A stretch of 47,633 nucleotides of DNA from an uncultured Alphaproteobacteria bacterium (GCA_903892305.1 CAITHQ010000225.1:1-47633), one strand, 5' to 3'. Counted from the first letter of the stretch, positions 1-9,784 are shown. Numbers and translations: made by a program. Notes: generated by a model from the sequence alone, not told the origin.

Positions 1-1
1 G

Positions 2-370
2 GTCACGGGGCTCTACTTCTACGACAATCGCGTCGTAGACTTGGCCAAACAGGTCAAACCCTCGGCGCGGGGCGAATACGAAATCACGGATCTGAACCGC
101 GCCTATATGGACATGGGCGAGCTCTATGTGGAGCAGCTATCGCGGGGCTATGCTTGGCTCGATACGGGCACCCACGAGAGCCTGATTGAGGCGTCTGAGT
201 TTGTCCGCGCTGTCCAAAAGCGCCAGGGCGTCCAGGTGGCCTGCCTCGAAGAAATCGCTTTCCACAACGGCTTCATCTCCCGCGACCAGCTGAAGGCGCG
301 GGGCGAGGTGTTCGGCAAGACCGCCTATGGCCGCTACCTGCTGGACGTTGTCGCTCAAGCGGGCGGCTAG
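2..370 (+). CDS. rfbA: Glucose-1-phosphate thymidylyltransferase, C-terminal part
   Basis: This is the 3' end of a gene that begins before the window; the frame is open from base 2 and the stop is at 368-370. RfbA (RmlA) joins glucose-1-phosphate and dTTP to make dTDP-glucose, the first step of dTDP-L-rhamnose synthesis for surface polysaccharide. The visible ~122 residues carry the family's C-terminal signature: [15 protein letters not shown], then [20 protein letters not shown], then the terminal helical segment ([15 protein letters not shown]). The nucleotide-binding N-terminus is outside the window. The TTG at 41 is only an internal codon. The gene runs tail-to-tail into the LysR gene with a 4-bp overlap of the two ends. 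Other rhamnose genes may lie upstream, out of view. Confidence 0.93.
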   Translation, partial: VTGLYFYDNRVVDLAKQVKPSARGEYEITDLNRAYMDMGELYVEQLSRGYAWLDTGTHESLIEASEFVRAVQKRQGVQVACLEEIAFHNGFISRDQLKARGEVFGKTAYGRYLLDVVAQAGG

Positions 371-1284
371 CCCTTCAGCTTGCGCTCCTCTGCCAGGAAG
401 GATGACAGGCCCTCGGCCAAATGATCGAACATGAGTCGCATGCGGCGCGACCCTTTAAGATTCTCATGCATGGCGACCCAGACTTCCAACTCGAAATGGA
501 AGGCGTTAGGCATGATCGGCACCAAGCCCCAGCGGCGGGCCAGGGTACTTTGCACAGCGCCAATGCCCAGCCCCGCGCGCACAGAAGCCGCCTGGGCCAA
601 GTTATTGTCCGTCCGCACTTGGAAGGTGTTTCGCGAGATTTCGATGTCGCCAAAGTCCACGTGCCGCAGGGCCTCTAGGTCAATACGCTCACGGTCATAA
701 CCGATCAGGGTGTGACCCTTGCGCAGATCCTCAAACCCTGACGGCACACCGTGGCGGGCCACGTAACTTTCTGAGGCATAAAATGCCAGTCGGATCGCGC
801 CGATCTTCCGGGCGACCAAGGCACCCTGGGTTGGTCGCACCATGCGAACGGCGATATCGGCGTCCCGTCGTGACAGGTCCTCAGTGCGATCGGAAAGCAC
901 CATTTCGATGACAATGTCAGGGTGCTTGTCGTGAAAGCTCGACAGGATCGGCGGGAGAACCTCAACGCCCATGAACTCACTCACGGCGACCCGGACCACC
1001 CCCTGTTCCCCATCGGCTGCGCCTGAGGCATCCCGGAGGGCTGCGCCCGCGGCGGCAGCCATTTCTTCCAAATGTGGTCGGAGGGTTTCTGCAAGATCCG
1101 TCGGCGTCAGCCCCCTGGAGCTACGCAGAAAGAGTGGTGCCCCAAGACCCTGCTCCAGGGACTCAATGTGACGCCCCAGGGTCGGTTGGGTCAGCCCCCG
1201 CGCCCGGGCAGCCGCAGAGAAACTGCCGGTCAGAAGGACGGCATGCAGGCTTTGATAGAGGTCCCAAGCGGGTTCTGAGCTCAT
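367..1284 (-). CDS. LysR family transcriptional regulator
   Basis: A 305-aa LysR-type regulator of the usual family length. The N-terminal winged helix-turn-helix is at about residues 8-66 ([20 protein letters not shown] is the recognition region). The rest is the periplasmic-binding-protein-like effector domain, beginning near [20 protein letters not shown]. The ATG at 1282-1284 fits the family N-terminus. It is divergent from the NAD(P)-binding protein gene at 1380, with 95 bp between them. LysR regulators commonly control the divergent neighbour, so that gene is the most likely target. The effector is unknown. The C-terminal end overlaps the end of rfbA by 4 bp on the other strand. Confidence 0.93.
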   Translation of the reverse strand: MSSEPAWDLYQSLHAVLLTGSFSAAARARGLTQPTLGRHIESLEQGLGAPLFLRSSRGLTPTDLAETLRPHLEEMAAAAGAALRDASGAADGEQGVVRVAVSEFMGVEVLPPILSSFHDKHPDIVIEMVLSDRTEDLSRRDADIAVRMVRPTQGALVARKIGAIRLAFYASESYVARHGVPSGFEDLRKGHTLIGYDRERIDLEALRHVDFGDIEISRNTFQVRTDNNLAQAASVRAGLGIGAVQSTLARRWGLVPIMPNAFHFELEVWVAMHENLKGSRRMRLMFDHLAEGLSSFLAEERKLKG

Positions 1285-1379
1285 ACGATTATGAATATCA
1301 GAGCCACATCAAAGCGCAATTCCGCAGGTCAAAGGCTTCGCAGATAGTCCCCGGCATCAGACAGGAAAGGAAGAAACCC

Positions 1380-2357
1380 ATGTCCTCTAGGCCGCTCGCC
1401 CTCGTTATCGGCGCCACCGGATCCATTGGCGGGGCTGTGGCCGCTGCCCTTCTTGGGCAAGGTTGGCGGGTCCGCGGGCTGAACCGGTCCTCCAGCCGCC
1501 CAGACCGTCCGGACCTCAGGGGCGTCGAGTGGTTCACCGGCGACGCCATGAAGCCTGCTGACATTCTAACAGCAGCAGAAGGGGCCCAAATCATCTTCCA
1601 GGGTGCCAATCCGCCCGGCTACGCCAATTGGGCCAAGCTCCAGCCGGGCATGATGGAGTCATGTATTGCGGCAGCAAAGGTCACCGGCGCCCGCATCGTC
1701 TTGCCCGGCAATGTCTATAATTATGGGCCAGATGCCTGGCCTCGGGTGACCGAAGCGTCGCCACAAAATCCCAAGACTCGAAAGGGTGCCATTCGGGTGG
1801 CCCTGGAGACGCGCCTGGCTGAGGCATCGTCGATAGGGGTTCGCAGTCTTGTGGTCCGGGCAGGGGACTTTTTCGGCCCCGACAGCGGATCGTCCTGGCT
1901 GACGGAGGGCTGGGTCGCCAAGGGCAAGCCCTTGAAGACCGTCACCCTGCCTGGGCCTGCACACGCCGTGCATACCTGGGCCTATCTTCCCGACTTCGCT
2001 CAAAGTATTGCGCGGCTTATCTCCATGGAAGCAGATCTGCCGACCGTGGCGGTTTTCAACCATGGGGGCCACCAGATGACGGGCTTAGCTTTGGCGCAGG
2101 CTCTAGACCGCGTCGCTGGCCGTAAACTGGCCCGCCGGAACCTGCCTTGGTTCGCATTTTCCGTTGCTGCGCCCTTTGTGGAGATGGTGCGGGAGATGCT
2201 GGAAATGCGCTATCTCTGGGACGTCGATTTGCTGCTGGAGAACGCAAAGCTGGTCGCCACCCTTGGGGAAGAACCCCATACGCCCCTAGACGAAGCCCTA
2301 AGGACAACCCTGATCGGTCAGGGATGTTTAAGCCCTACACTCTTGAACGCCGCCTAG
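1380..2357 (+). CDS. NAD(P)-binding epimerase/NmrA-like protein
   Basis: A 325-aa protein of the extended short-chain dehydrogenase superfamily. The Rossmann motif GATGSIGG lies at about residues 10-17 near the N-terminus (LALVIGATGSIGGAVAAALL). A typical epimerase core follows (IVLPGNVYNYGP, then LVVRAGDFFGP). The frame stays open upstream to 1074, but the ATG at 1380 is preceded by a purine-rich AGGAAAGGAAG and starts directly at the Rossmann strand, so I take it as the start. No signal peptide is visible. The substrate cannot be deduced; relatives include NAD-dependent epimerases and NmrA-like redox sensors. It is divergent from the LysR gene, its probable regulator, and lies 56 bp before leuC, though no functional tie to leucine synthesis is evident. 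Confidence 0.85.
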   Translation: MSSRPLALVIGATGSIGGAVAAALLGQGWRVRGLNRSSSRPDRPDLRGVEWFTGDAMKPADILTAAEGAQIIFQGANPPGYANWAKLQPGMMESCIAAAKVTGARIVLPGNVYNYGPDAWPRVTEASPQNPKTRKGAIRVALETRLAEASSIGVRSLVVRAGDFFGPDSGSSWLTEGWVAKGKPLKTVTLPGPAHAVHTWAYLPDFAQSIARLISMEADLPTVAVFNHGGHQMTGLALAQALDRVAGRKLARRNLPWFAFSVAAPFVEMVREMLEMRYLWDVDLLLENAKLVATLGEEPHTPLDEALRTTLIGQGCLSPTLLNAA

Positions 2358-2378
2358 GTTTACGCCGAAACTCTGGAG

Positions 2379-2413
2379 GATCAGCGGTTTCCTCGCCTTG
2401 GAAAATGCTCTAG
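2379..2413. repeat. Possible degenerate copy of the AGAGC/GCTCT repeat
   Basis: This stretch ends in ATGCTCTAG directly before the leuC ATG. It aligns, in reverse orientation and without gaps, with the intact copy at 20907-20960 at about 27 of 35 positions. A short TTTCC/GGAAA stem is kept. The outer left arm is not recognisable. It also supplies the only Shine-Dalgarno-like purines (GGAAAA) ahead of leuC. The assignment as a decayed repeat is an inference from a hand alignment. Confidence 0.4.
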
Positions 2414-3850
2414 ATGCCGCCCATGTCCGGTAAGACCCTTTACGACAAAATCTGGGATGCACACCTCGTCGCCGAACAGGACGGCGAGGCCATTCTCTAT
2501 ATCGACCTGCATCTGATCCATGAGGTCACCACCCCTCAGGCCTTTGCGGGTCTGCGGGCAGACAGACGCCCTGTTCGACGACCTGACAGGACCCTGGCTG
2601 TGGCCGACCACAATATCCCCACGGAGGGGCAGGCCAAGGGCGTCGGCGCGGTCGCCGATGAGGAAGCCCGCCTTCAACTCCAGACCCTGGAGCGAAACGT
2701 CAAAGACTATGGGATCGAGTTCTTTCCCATGGGCGATGTGCGCAATGGCATTGTCCACGTGGTCGGACCCGAGCAGGGCCGGACTCAGCCGGGCATGACC
2801 ATTGTCTGCGGCGACAGCCATACCTCGACCCACGGGGCCTTCGGGGCCCTGGCCCACGGCATCGGAACCTCTGAGGTCGAACACGTGCTGGCCACCCAGA
2901 CCCTGCGGGCCAAGAAGGCCAAAAACATGCGGGTGACACTTCACGGAGCCCCCGCCCCTGGCGTCGGGGCCAAGGATTTCGCCCTGGCGGTGATCGGCGA
3001 GATCGGCACAGCCGGCGGCACGGGCTATGTGATCGAATATGCCGGCGAGGCGGTGCGGGCCCTGTCCATGGAAGGCCGTATGACCCTGTGCAACCTGACC
3101 ATCGAGGGCGGTGCCCGGGCGGGTCTGGTAGCACCGGACGAAACCACCTTCGCCTATTTGCTGGGGCGGGCCTCAGCACCAAAGGCTGGAGCCTGGGATA
3201 TGGCCCTCAGCTATTGGAAAACTCTGGTCACGGATGAGGACGCCGTCTTCGACCGCGAAGTGGTGCTCAATGCTGCCGATATCGCACCCCTGGTAACCTG
3301 GGGAACCAGCCCTGAGGACGTCGTCGCCGTTACGGGCAGCGCCCCGAACCCCGACCAATTTGCCGCAGCAGACAAAAAAACTGCTGTTCAGCGTGCACTG
3401 GACTATATGGGCCTCGTCCCTGGCCAGGCGATGACCGATGCGAAGGTCGATGTGGTCTTTATCGGCTCCTGCACAAATAGCCGGATCGAAGACCTGAGGT
3501 CGGCCGCCGCCATCGTCGAAGGCCGCAAGGTTGCAGACCATGTCCGCGCCCTCGTGGTTCCCGGATCGGGCCTCGTTAAGGCCCAGGCGGAGGAAGAGGG
3601 TCTGGACGAGATCTTCATCGCCGCTGGATTTGATTGGCGCGAACCGGGCTGCTCTATGTGCTTGGGCATGAACCCCGACCGTTTGGCGCCGGGCGAGCGG
3701 TGCGCCTCCACCTCAAACCGCAATTTCGAAGGCCGCCAGGGCCGCGGCGGTCGCACCCATCTGATGAGCCCCGCCATGGCCGCCGCTGCCGCCGTGGCGG
3801 GACATATTGTCGACGTCCGGGACTTTTTGCAGGGCAAGTCTGAGGCATGA
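2414..3850 (+). CDS. leuC: 3-isopropylmalate dehydratase, large subunit
   Basis: LeuC, with LeuD, isomerises 2-isopropylmalate to 3-isopropylmalate in leucine biosynthesis. It is an aconitase-family protein with a [4Fe-4S] cluster. The full-length 478-aa product shows the family start ([11 protein letters not shown]), [19 protein letters not shown], and the three cluster cysteines in [13 protein letters not shown] and [11 protein letters not shown]. Two starts are possible: ATG 2414 has GGAAAA about 10 bases upstream, while ATG 2423 ([11 protein letters not shown]) matches the usual family N-terminus. The stop overlaps the next gene's start (ATGA), so leuC, the VOC gene, leuD and leuB are almost certainly translated from one mRNA. 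leuA is not in the window. I saw no leader peptide or attenuator upstream. Confidence 0.97.
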   Translation: MPPMSGKTLYDKIWDAHLVAEQDGEAILYIDLHLIHEVTTPQAFAGLRADRRPVRRPDRTLAVADHNIPTEGQAKGVGAVADEEARLQLQTLERNVKDYGIEFFPMGDVRNGIVHVVGPEQGRTQPGMTIVCGDSHTSTHGAFGALAHGIGTSEVEHVLATQTLRAKKAKNMRVTLHGAPAPGVGAKDFALAVIGEIGTAGGTGYVIEYAGEAVRALSMEGRMTLCNLTIEGGARAGLVAPDETTFAYLLGRASAPKAGAWDMALSYWKTLVTDEDAVFDREVVLNAADIAPLVTWGTSPEDVVAVTGSAPNPDQFAAADKKTAVQRALDYMGLVPGQAMTDAKVDVVFIGSCTNSRIEDLRSAAAIVEGRKVADHVRALVVPGSGLVKAQAEEEGLDEIFIAAGFDWREPGCSMCLGMNPDRLAPGERCASTSNRNFEGRQGRGGRTHLMSPAMAAAAAVAGHIVDVRDFLQGKSEA

Positions 3851-4698
3851 TCACCCAGATCGACCATATCGCCCTGGCGGTGAAGGACCTCGACGCCGCC
3901 ATCGCCGCCTACAGCCGCATGCTTGGCCTTGAACCCAATTGGATTGGTGGGGGCGGTGGCGCGCGCCACGCCTGGTTCCAACTGCCGAACATGGCCTTGG
4001 ACGTCATTAGCCCGAGCGGAGAAGGGGCCTTTGGCGACGTCATTCGCAGCCACCTGGAGACCCAAGGTGAAGGCATGTGGGCCCTAGCCTTTACCAGCGA
4101 CAATGTCGCGGCTGATCAGGCCCTTATGACGCGCCGGGGAATATCAGGAACGGCCCCCGCCACCACAGGGTCGACCCATGACGACGGGCGAAAGCGCTAT
4201 TGGACCACCAGTGCCCTAAAGGTCGAAGACACTGCAGGCGTGAACCTCCTTCTGGTGGACCCGTCGCGGGACGGCCAGCCTTGGCCCCTCTCGACGGCAA
4301 GCAGCAGCTCGCCCATCACTGAGCTGGACCATATTGTCATCCGCACCCCAAACCCCGATCGGGCCCTGGGGATTTATGGGGCGAAGCTTGGTCTGGACCT
4401 CAGACTGGATCGCTCCAATGCCGACTGGGGCGTGCGCCAGCTATTTTTCAGATGTGGCGGCGGCGTTGTCGAGTTCGGTGCCAGCCTGAAGCACCCTGCC
4501 AGCGAGGCCCCTGACAGCTATGGCGGCCTAGCCTGGCGGGTTAAGGACGCCGAAGCGGCCCGTGATCGCCTCATCGCTTCAGGCTTTGATGTGTCCGACG
4601 TCCGCAAAGGCCGCAAGCCCGGCACCAAGGTCCTGACCGTCCGCTCCGGCGTCCCTGCCGGTCCGGCCCTGCTCATTGAACAGAACGCCCAGACATGA
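3847..4698 (+). CDS. Two-domain VOC (glyoxalase-like) protein in the leu operon
   Basis: A 283-aa protein with two vicinal-oxygen-chelate modules. The first begins [27 protein letters not shown] (shown only to mark the fold: [19 protein letters not shown]) and the second [18 protein letters not shown] at about residue 158. Each starts with a His in the first beta strand, a usual metal-ligand position. VOC proteins include glyoxalases, dioxygenases and epimerases, so the reaction cannot be named. Its start overlaps the leuC stop and its stop overlaps the leuD start, both as ATGA, so it is translationally coupled to both halves of isopropylmalate isomerase. That placement suggests a role tied to the pathway, for example handling a damaged intermediate, but this is inference. 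Confidence 0.85.
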   Translation: MITQIDHIALAVKDLDAAIAAYSRMLGLEPNWIGGGGGARHAWFQLPNMALDVISPSGEGAFGDVIRSHLETQGEGMWALAFTSDNVAADQALMTRRGISGTAPATTGSTHDDGRKRYWTTSALKVEDTAGVNLLLVDPSRDGQPWPLSTASSSSPITELDHIVIRTPNPDRALGIYGAKLGLDLRLDRSNADWGVRQLFFRCGGGVVEFGASLKHPASEAPDSYGGLAWRVKDAEAARDRLIASGFDVSDVRKGRKPGTKVLTVRSGVPAGPALLIEQNAQT

Positions 4699-5306
4699 AA
4701 GCCTTTACCCGCCTGGACGCCCGCGGCGTCCCCCTGCAGATCGCCAATATCGACACCGATCAGATCATCCCCAAACAGTTCCTCAAGACGGTGGAACGGG
4801 AGGGCCTGTCTAAGGGACTGTTCTACGATTTTCGCTTCGACCCAGAGGGCAAGGAAAAGCCGGACTTCATCCTCAACCGGCCGGAATACCAGGGCGCTGG
4901 CGTCCTGGTGGCCGGAGATAATTTCGGCTGTGGTTCGTCCCGAGAACATGCGCCCTGGGCTCTACTGGACTTCGGGATCAGCTGCGTGATTTCCACCAGC
5001 TTTGCCGACATCTTCTATAATAACTGCTTCCAGAACGGCCTGCTGCCGGTGGTCCTGAAACCCGATGAGGTCGCAGCCCTGATGGATGAGGCCAAGGGTG
5101 GCAATCACATGGTCAGCATTGACCTGGAGACCCAGACCGTCACCTCCCCATCGGGCAAGGCCTTCACCTTCGAGATCGACGCCCAGCGCAAGACCAAGAT
5201 GCTGAAGGGCCTGGATGCCATTGGCGAGACCCTGACGGCGGTCACCAATATCGATGTCTACGAGGCCAAGCGGGCCCTCGACCAACCCTGGCTGGAACGC
5301 GCATGA
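4695..5306 (+). CDS. leuD: 3-isopropylmalate dehydratase, small subunit
   Basis: LeuD is the swivelling-domain partner of LeuC in isopropylmalate isomerase and completes its active site. The 203-aa length is typical. It shows [15 protein letters not shown] near the N-terminus and the hallmark [16 protein letters not shown] around residue 80, which binds the substrate. The start overlaps the stop of the VOC gene (ATGA) and the stop overlaps the leuB start in the same way. In most genomes leuC and leuD are adjacent; here a VOC gene separates them. Confidence 0.97.
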   Translation: MKAFTRLDARGVPLQIANIDTDQIIPKQFLKTVEREGLSKGLFYDFRFDPEGKEKPDFILNRPEYQGAGVLVAGDNFGCGSSREHAPWALLDFGISCVISTSFADIFYNNCFQNGLLPVVLKPDEVAALMDEAKGGNHMVSIDLETQTVTSPSGKAFTFEIDAQRKTKMLKGLDAIGETLTAVTNIDVYEAKRALDQPWLERA

Positions 5307-6370
5307 CTGACCTTCTGCTTTTGCCCGGGGACGGAATCGGCCCCGAAGTCACGGCTCAGGTCCGGCGGGTCGCAGAAACCCTGACCCCGCACCTGTCGCT
5401 GGATGAGCGCCTGTTTGGCGGATGCAGCTATGACGCCCATGGGGTGCCACTCACCGAGGAAGCTCTCCAAGCAGCTAAGTCCTCTCGCGCTGCCCTGATG
5501 GGCGCGGTGGGTGGCCCGCAATGGGCGGGCGTCCCCAGGGATAAGCGGCCAGAAGCTGGCCTGTTAAACCTGCGGGCCGGCATGGAAGTGTTCGCCAACC
5601 TGCGACCTGCCCTCTGTTTCCAACCCCTGGCCGACGCCTCCAGTCTCAAGCGGGAGCTGGTAGAGGGTCTGGACTTTATGATCGTTCGGGAGCTGACCGG
5701 CGGCATTTATTTCGGCAGTCCGCGCTTCATAGAAGACCTCCCCGGCGGCGGCCGCAGGGCTGTGGATACCCAGGTCTACACCACCGCCGAAATCGAGCGC
5801 GTGGCGAGAGTGGCCTTTGAACTGGCCCGGGGTCGGCGCAACAAGGTTCACTCTGCCGAAAAGTCTAATGTCATGGATTCTGGCCTATTGTGGCGCGAAG
5901 TGGTCACCGACCTGCACAGGCGCGACTATGCCGATGTGCAGCTGGAGCATATACTAGCCGACAACGCCGCCATGCAGATCGTCAAGGCCCCCAAGCAGTT
6001 CGACGTCATGGTCACCGACAACCTGTTTGGGGACATACTGTCCGACGCGGCGGCCCAGTTGACCGGCTCCCTGGGCATGCTGCCGTCTGCAGCCCTTGGC
6101 GTTGCCGGAAAGCCGGGCCTCTATGAGCCGATCCACGGATCGGCCCCCGACATTGCCGGCCAAGGGTTGGCCAATCCTCTGGCGGCGATCTTGTCCTTTG
6201 AAATGGCCTTGCGATGGTCGCTCGATGAGGTTGCTGCAGCAGATCATCTCAAGGCCGCCGTGATCCGCGCTCTTGAAGATGGGGCCCGCACCCGTGATCT
6301 CGGCGGTCAGCTGTCGACGGCCAAGATGGGCGATGCGGTTCTCAAGGCACTGGAGCAGACTGCGGTCTAA
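5303..6370 (+). CDS. leuB: 3-isopropylmalate dehydrogenase
   Basis: LeuB oxidises and decarboxylates 3-isopropylmalate with NAD+ to 2-oxoisocaproate, the precursor of leucine. The 355-aa product is full length. Visible family features are [11 protein letters not shown] at the N-terminus, [11 protein letters not shown], the Lys and Asp residues of [11 protein letters not shown] and [12 protein letters not shown], and the NAD-binding [19 protein letters not shown]. It is coupled to leuD by an ATGA overlap and is the last gene of the operon. Its 3' end overlaps by 4 bp the 3' end of the convergent DUF6134-like gene, leaving no room for an intergenic terminator. Confidence 0.97.
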   Translation: MTDLLLLPGDGIGPEVTAQVRRVAETLTPHLSLDERLFGGCSYDAHGVPLTEEALQAAKSSRAALMGAVGGPQWAGVPRDKRPEAGLLNLRAGMEVFANLRPALCFQPLADASSLKRELVEGLDFMIVRELTGGIYFGSPRFIEDLPGGGRRAVDTQVYTTAEIERVARVAFELARGRRNKVHSAEKSNVMDSGLLWREVVTDLHRRDYADVQLEHILADNAAMQIVKAPKQFDVMVTDNLFGDILSDAAAQLTGSLGMLPSAALGVAGKPGLYEPIHGSAPDIAGQGLANPLAAILSFEMALRWSLDEVAAADHLKAAVIRALEDGARTRDLGGQLSTAKMGDAVLKALEQTAV

Positions 6371-7008
6371 AGTCTTCGGTATTCGATGATTGAGCCGTCC
6401 TGGAGTTTGCCCTTGAGGCCAGCCCAAACGCCGGCGGCGTCATACCAATCGTCGATCTCCGTCTCGCCGCGGATCGACCAGAGCTGAGCGTCGATCTTGC
6501 GGCCATTGGCGAGCAAGACCGGGGATGTGCCCCTGCGGCTGGCCGAAACCTTCAAAACCTTGCCTTCCTGGGGATTGAACAAGGGCTTGCCGAAGACGTC
6601 AGCGTTCCAGTGCGTAAAGGGTGCCGCAGTCGGCGGGGCGATGACCGGCCCCTTTAGGGTCTCAATGGACAACCCCTCAGGTGAGCGGCGAGCCGTAACC
6701 TTTTCGCGCTTTCCGTTAGAATTGGTTGTGGTGTCGAGGCTGGCAAAGCGACCGCCAGCCCAGCGTTCGATGGCGTGGTGTGTGTAACGATAGACCGGCA
6801 CGGGTCCGAGCCTGACCAGCATGGAGACATCTGTTGTCACAACAGGGGCTGACGGATCATCCCCAAAAACCATCACATGCTCGCCGACCTTCAAATTATT
6901 CCTAAAGACCGCAAAGCTAAGGTGCCTGCCGCTGGATCCAGCAGCAAGGGCGGTGGGCGCGGCCATAGCCAAGCCTGCGGCAAGGACGGCGCGGCGGGAA
7001 TAGATCAT
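6367..7008 (-). CDS. Exported DUF6134-like protein with Tat-type signal
   Basis: A 213-aa protein of unknown function. The first ~23 residues form a signal peptide with a twin-arginine-like motif (SRRAVLAAG) and an AxA cleavage site (ALAAGSS). The mature part is beta-rich and resembles the DUF6134 family: a conserved [17 protein letters not shown] start, then repeated beta strands such as [14 protein letters not shown] and a C-terminal DGSIIEYRR. Relatives are periplasmic proteins with no assigned reaction. The ATG at 7006-7008 is the only start that keeps the signal peptide. It stands alone on the minus strand between leuB and the EVE gene and is convergent with leuB. Confidence 0.7.
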   Translation of the reverse strand: MIYSRRAVLAAGLAMAAPTALAAGSSGRHLSFAVFRNNLKVGEHVMVFGDDPSAPVVTTDVSMLVRLGPVPVYRYTHHAIERWAGGRFASLDTTTNSNGKREKVTARRSPEGLSIETLKGPVIAPPTAAPFTHWNADVFGKPLFNPQEGKVLKVSASRRGTSPVLLANGRKIDAQLWSIRGETEIDDWYDAAGVWAGLKGKLQDGSIIEYRRL

Positions 7009-7146
7009 CTCGACCCCTTTAGAAGTCCCAGCAGACTCTCATAACTATACCGAGCCAAGGCATGCGCGAAACGGGTTAATCTGACCTTTCACGACTTCGA
7101 TTGCGGGTGCGGCATGCTAGTCTAGTGACACACTTGGGAGGTCACG

Positions 7147-7569
7147 GTGACGGATACAAGATCCTACTGGCTGGTTAAGTCTGAGCCCACCACTTTCAGC
7201 TTTGAAGCCCTGGTGCGCGACGGGCGGACTGTCTGGGACGGCGTCCGCAATAATGCTGCGGCCCTGCATCTTAAGGCCATGATGGTCGGGGATCAGGTCT
7301 TCTTCTATCACTCTCAGGAAGGGCTCGCCGTCGTTGGGATTGCCGAGGTCTCGCAGCCGGCTTTTCCAGATGCCTCCGATCCCACGGGTCGGTTTGTTGC
7401 CGTGGAGCTCATCCCTGTCCGCGCCCTGAAGGTGCCGGTCACCCTTGCCCAAATGAAGGCCAACCCAGCCCTGGCAGATATGGCCATGCTGAGACAGTCA
7501 CGGCTTTCGGTGTCTCCGATCAGCCCCGAAGCCTGGTTTGAAATCCTAAAAATGGCCGACGAGGTCTAA
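7147..7569 (+). CDS. EVE (PUA-like) domain protein
   Basis: A 140-aa single-domain EVE protein. The fold is related to PUA and YTH domains, which bind modified bases in RNA or DNA; some EVE domains are linked to modified-cytosine restriction. Signature segments are YWLVKSEPTTFSFEAL, WDGVRNNAAALHLKAM and GDQVFFYHSQEG, together covering the binding pocket. The start is GTG at 7147, supported by TTGGGAGG seven bases upstream. It precedes asd by 69 bp on the same strand. No restriction or toxin partner is adjacent, so a housekeeping nucleic-acid reader role is more likely than defence. Confidence 0.9.
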   Translation: MTDTRSYWLVKSEPTTFSFEALVRDGRTVWDGVRNNAAALHLKAMMVGDQVFFYHSQEGLAVVGIAEVSQPAFPDASDPTGRFVAVELIPVRALKVPVTLAQMKANPALADMAMLRQSRLSVSPISPEAWFEILKMADEV

Positions 7570-7638
7570 ACCGACGAGATTGCAATTCGCGCCCCTGGGG
7601 CGTAGACGAACGCTCCCTTTCAATCAGGAGAAACCACG

Positions 7639-8670
7639 ATGGGCTATCGCGTCGCCGTCGTTGGGGCCACAGGAAATGTGGGCCGCGAAATGTTGAACAT
7701 CCTGGAGGAGGTCGAATTTCCTGTCGATAAGATCCACGCCATTGCCAGCCGCAAGTCCATTGGCGTCGAGGTCTCCTTCGGCGAGAAGATCGTGAAATGC
7801 GAGGACGTCGAACAGTTCGATTTTTCCAAGGTCGATCTGGTGCTGATGAGCGTGTCCGGCAGCTTCTCCAAGATCTGGTCGCCGAAGATTGGCGAGGCCG
7901 GCCCCATTGTCATCGATAATTCCTCGGCCTTTCGCATGGACCCTGACGTTCCCCTGGTCGTGCCAGAAGTGAATCCTGACGATGTGGAATGGGCCGACCG
8001 CAAGAACATCATTGCCAATCCCAACTGCTCTACGGCCCAGCTGGTGGTGGCGCTGAAGCCACTTCACGATCGGGCCCGCATCAAGCGGGTGGTGGTCTCG
8101 ACCTATCAATCGGTGTCTGGCGCCGGCAAGGAAGGCATGGACGAGCTTTGGGATCAGACTAAGGGCGTCTTCGTGCTCGGCGCGCCGGAACCCAAGAAGT
8201 TCCCCAAGCAGATCGCCTTTAATGTCATTCCCTTCATCGGAGCCTTCAACGACGACGGCTATACCGATGAAGAAGCCAAGATGTGGAATGAAACCCACAA
8301 GATGATCGACCCTGAGATCAAGCTGACCGTCACCTGCGTGCGCGTGCCGGTCATGGTCGGCCATTCCGAGGCGGTAAATGTTGAGTTCTGGGAGCCCCTA
8401 GACGAGGAAGAAGCGCGAGACCTGCTGCGCGAAAGCCCAGGCATCGTCGTCATCGATCAGCGCAATGACAAGGGCTATATCACCCCCAAGGAAGCCCAAG
8501 GCGAATTCCCGGTCTTTATCAGCCGTATCCGCAATGACACGACGGTGGAATACGGCCTGAACATGTGGGTGGTCGCCGATAACCTTCGGAAGGGTGCGGC
8601 GCTTAACGCCGTACAGATCGCCCAGTTGCTGCACGAGCGGGGTCTGATCCGCCAAGCCGCTCTGGCCTGA
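7639..8670 (+). CDS. asd: Aspartate-semialdehyde dehydrogenase
   Basis: Asd reduces aspartyl-4-phosphate to aspartate semialdehyde with NADPH, the branch point to lysine/diaminopimelate, threonine and methionine. The 343-aa product has the N-terminal NADP-binding GATGNVGREMLN, the catalytic cysteine at residue 130 in IANPNCSTAQL, and the active-site histidine region CVRVPVMVGHSEAVNVE. The ATG at 7639 follows a clear AGGAG. It is probably essential because diaminopimelate is a cell-wall component. rarD follows 20 bp downstream on the same strand and may be co-transcribed. Confidence 0.97.
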   Translation: MGYRVAVVGATGNVGREMLNILEEVEFPVDKIHAIASRKSIGVEVSFGEKIVKCEDVEQFDFSKVDLVLMSVSGSFSKIWSPKIGEAGPIVIDNSSAFRMDPDVPLVVPEVNPDDVEWADRKNIIANPNCSTAQLVVALKPLHDRARIKRVVVSTYQSVSGAGKEGMDELWDQTKGVFVLGAPEPKKFPKQIAFNVIPFIGAFNDDGYTDEEAKMWNETHKMIDPEIKLTVTCVRVPVMVGHSEAVNVEFWEPLDEEEARDLLRESPGIVVIDQRNDKGYITPKEAQGEFPVFISRIRNDTTVEYGLNMWVVADNLRKGAALNAVQIAQLLHERGLIRQAALA

Positions 8671-8690
8671 GACCTGCCCATGGCAAGACG

Positions 8691-9602
8691 ATGACCGACC
8701 ACAAGCCAGCAACACCGCTCCTTGCGGGGGTCATCTGCTATGTGATCTGGGGATTTGTTCCCCTGGTCTTTCAGGCCATGGATCGGCTTGGCATGGGGTC
8801 CTGGGAGATCCTCGCCCATCGTTCTATTTGGGGGGCACCCACCGCCCTGCTGTTCGTTCTGATGGCAGGCCAGGGGGCTCAAGCCCTCGCCGTTTTCCGA
8901 AATCCGCGACTTCTTGCGGGGCTATTCTTTTCGGCCCTGCTGATCGGCTCTAACTGGGCCCTCTATGTTTGGGCCGTGAATTCGGGCCGAGTCCTAGAGA
9001 CCAGCCTTGGCTATTATCTAACGCCCCTGCTGAACATGGCAGCCGGGGTTGTGTTCTTCCGCGAGCGCCTGGATCGAGTGGCCATCGCCGCCATGGTGCT
9101 GGCAGCGGTCGGAGTCATCATTCAAGGACTGGCCGTCGGCCATCTGCCCTGGGTGTCACTGATCCTGGCCGTGTCCTTTGGGGGCTATGGCATTGTGCGC
9201 AAGCAGATCGCCGCGGATGCCCAGACCGGCCTCTTTATCGAATGCCTCATGCTGGCGGTTCCGGGCTTGATCTATGCCCTTTGGCTTCCGACTACCGGCG
9301 GCGCGCATTTTGGCCTGACCCCGACCGATACCCTCTGGCTGCTGGCGGCGGGGCCGATTACTGCGGTACCGCTGGTGCTATTTTCCTGGGCGGCCCGGCG
9401 CATACCCCTGTCGACCATTGGCTTTCTACAGTTCATCGGCCCGACCATCGCCTTCACCATCGGCGTGGCGGAGGGGGAAGCTTTCACCCCCCTGCGCGCC
9501 CTGTCCTTTGTCTTCATCTGGGGTGGAGCGGCGGTTTACGCCTTTGGCGCCTGGCTGCGTATGCGGCAGGTGTCTGCCGCGATCGAGGCGGTAGCAGACT
9601 GA
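8691..9602 (+). CDS. rarD: EamA-family transporter, RarD type
   Basis: A 303-aa inner-membrane protein of the drug/metabolite transporter superfamily with about ten hydrophobic segments in two EamA-type halves. The N-terminus (LLAGVICYVIWGFVPLVFQA) and the segment LIGSNWALYVWAVNSGRVLE are typical of RarD, as is LGYYLTPLLNMAAGVVFFRE. RarD was named for chloramphenicol resistance in Pseudomonas, but the native substrate is not established. It starts 20 bp after the asd stop, so co-transcription is plausible. The composite repeat lies shortly downstream. Confidence 0.9.
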   Translation: MTDHKPATPLLAGVICYVIWGFVPLVFQAMDRLGMGSWEILAHRSIWGAPTALLFVLMAGQGAQALAVFRNPRLLAGLFFSALLIGSNWALYVWAVNSGRVLETSLGYYLTPLLNMAAGVVFFRERLDRVAIAAMVLAAVGVIIQGLAVGHLPWVSLILAVSFGGYGIVRKQIAADAQTGLFIECLMLAVPGLIYALWLPTTGGAHFGLTPTDTLWLLAAGPITAVPLVLFSWAARRIPLSTIGFLQFIGPTIAFTIGVAEGEAFTPLRALSFVFIWGGAAVYAFGAWLRMRQVSAAIEAVAD

Positions 9603-9668
9603 CCTAGGGGCCAAGACAAAGGGGACGCTTGGGCTGCGCCCCCTTCACCGCTGGAGAAGCGGGTTCTT

Positions 9669-9784
9669 CTAGAGCTCTTTCCGTTTAGATAGGCGCATCT
9701 AACGCCAAAAAAGTAACTCTAATTCAAAGTGTTAGAGCATGTTTGAATCCGATAACCAGATCCCCCTTACCGGAACATGCTCTA
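9669..9784. repeat. Composite interspersed palindromic repeat (copy A)
   Basis: The right part (9733-9784) has perfect 11-bp outer arms, TAGAGCATGTT and AACATGCTCTA. The last three bases are the ahcY stop codon on the minus strand. The left part (from 9669) begins CTAGAGCTC and has an imperfect stem CGTTTAGAT (9682-9690) / ATCTAACG (9697-9704). A GAATC site, matching the CcrM target GANTC, lies at 9745-9749. Two similar elements are at 20907 and 40411. From memory, AGAGCATG...CATGCTCT composites are frequent in Caulobacteraceae and rhizobial intergenic DNA. At this site it may act as a two-way terminator between rarD and ahcY. Confidence 0.75.

Noticed and set aside
7590-7604. CGCCCC-T-GGGGCG palindrome before asd as terminator or operator
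   Set aside because: The loop would be one base and there is no T-run; most likely a chance GC palindrome.
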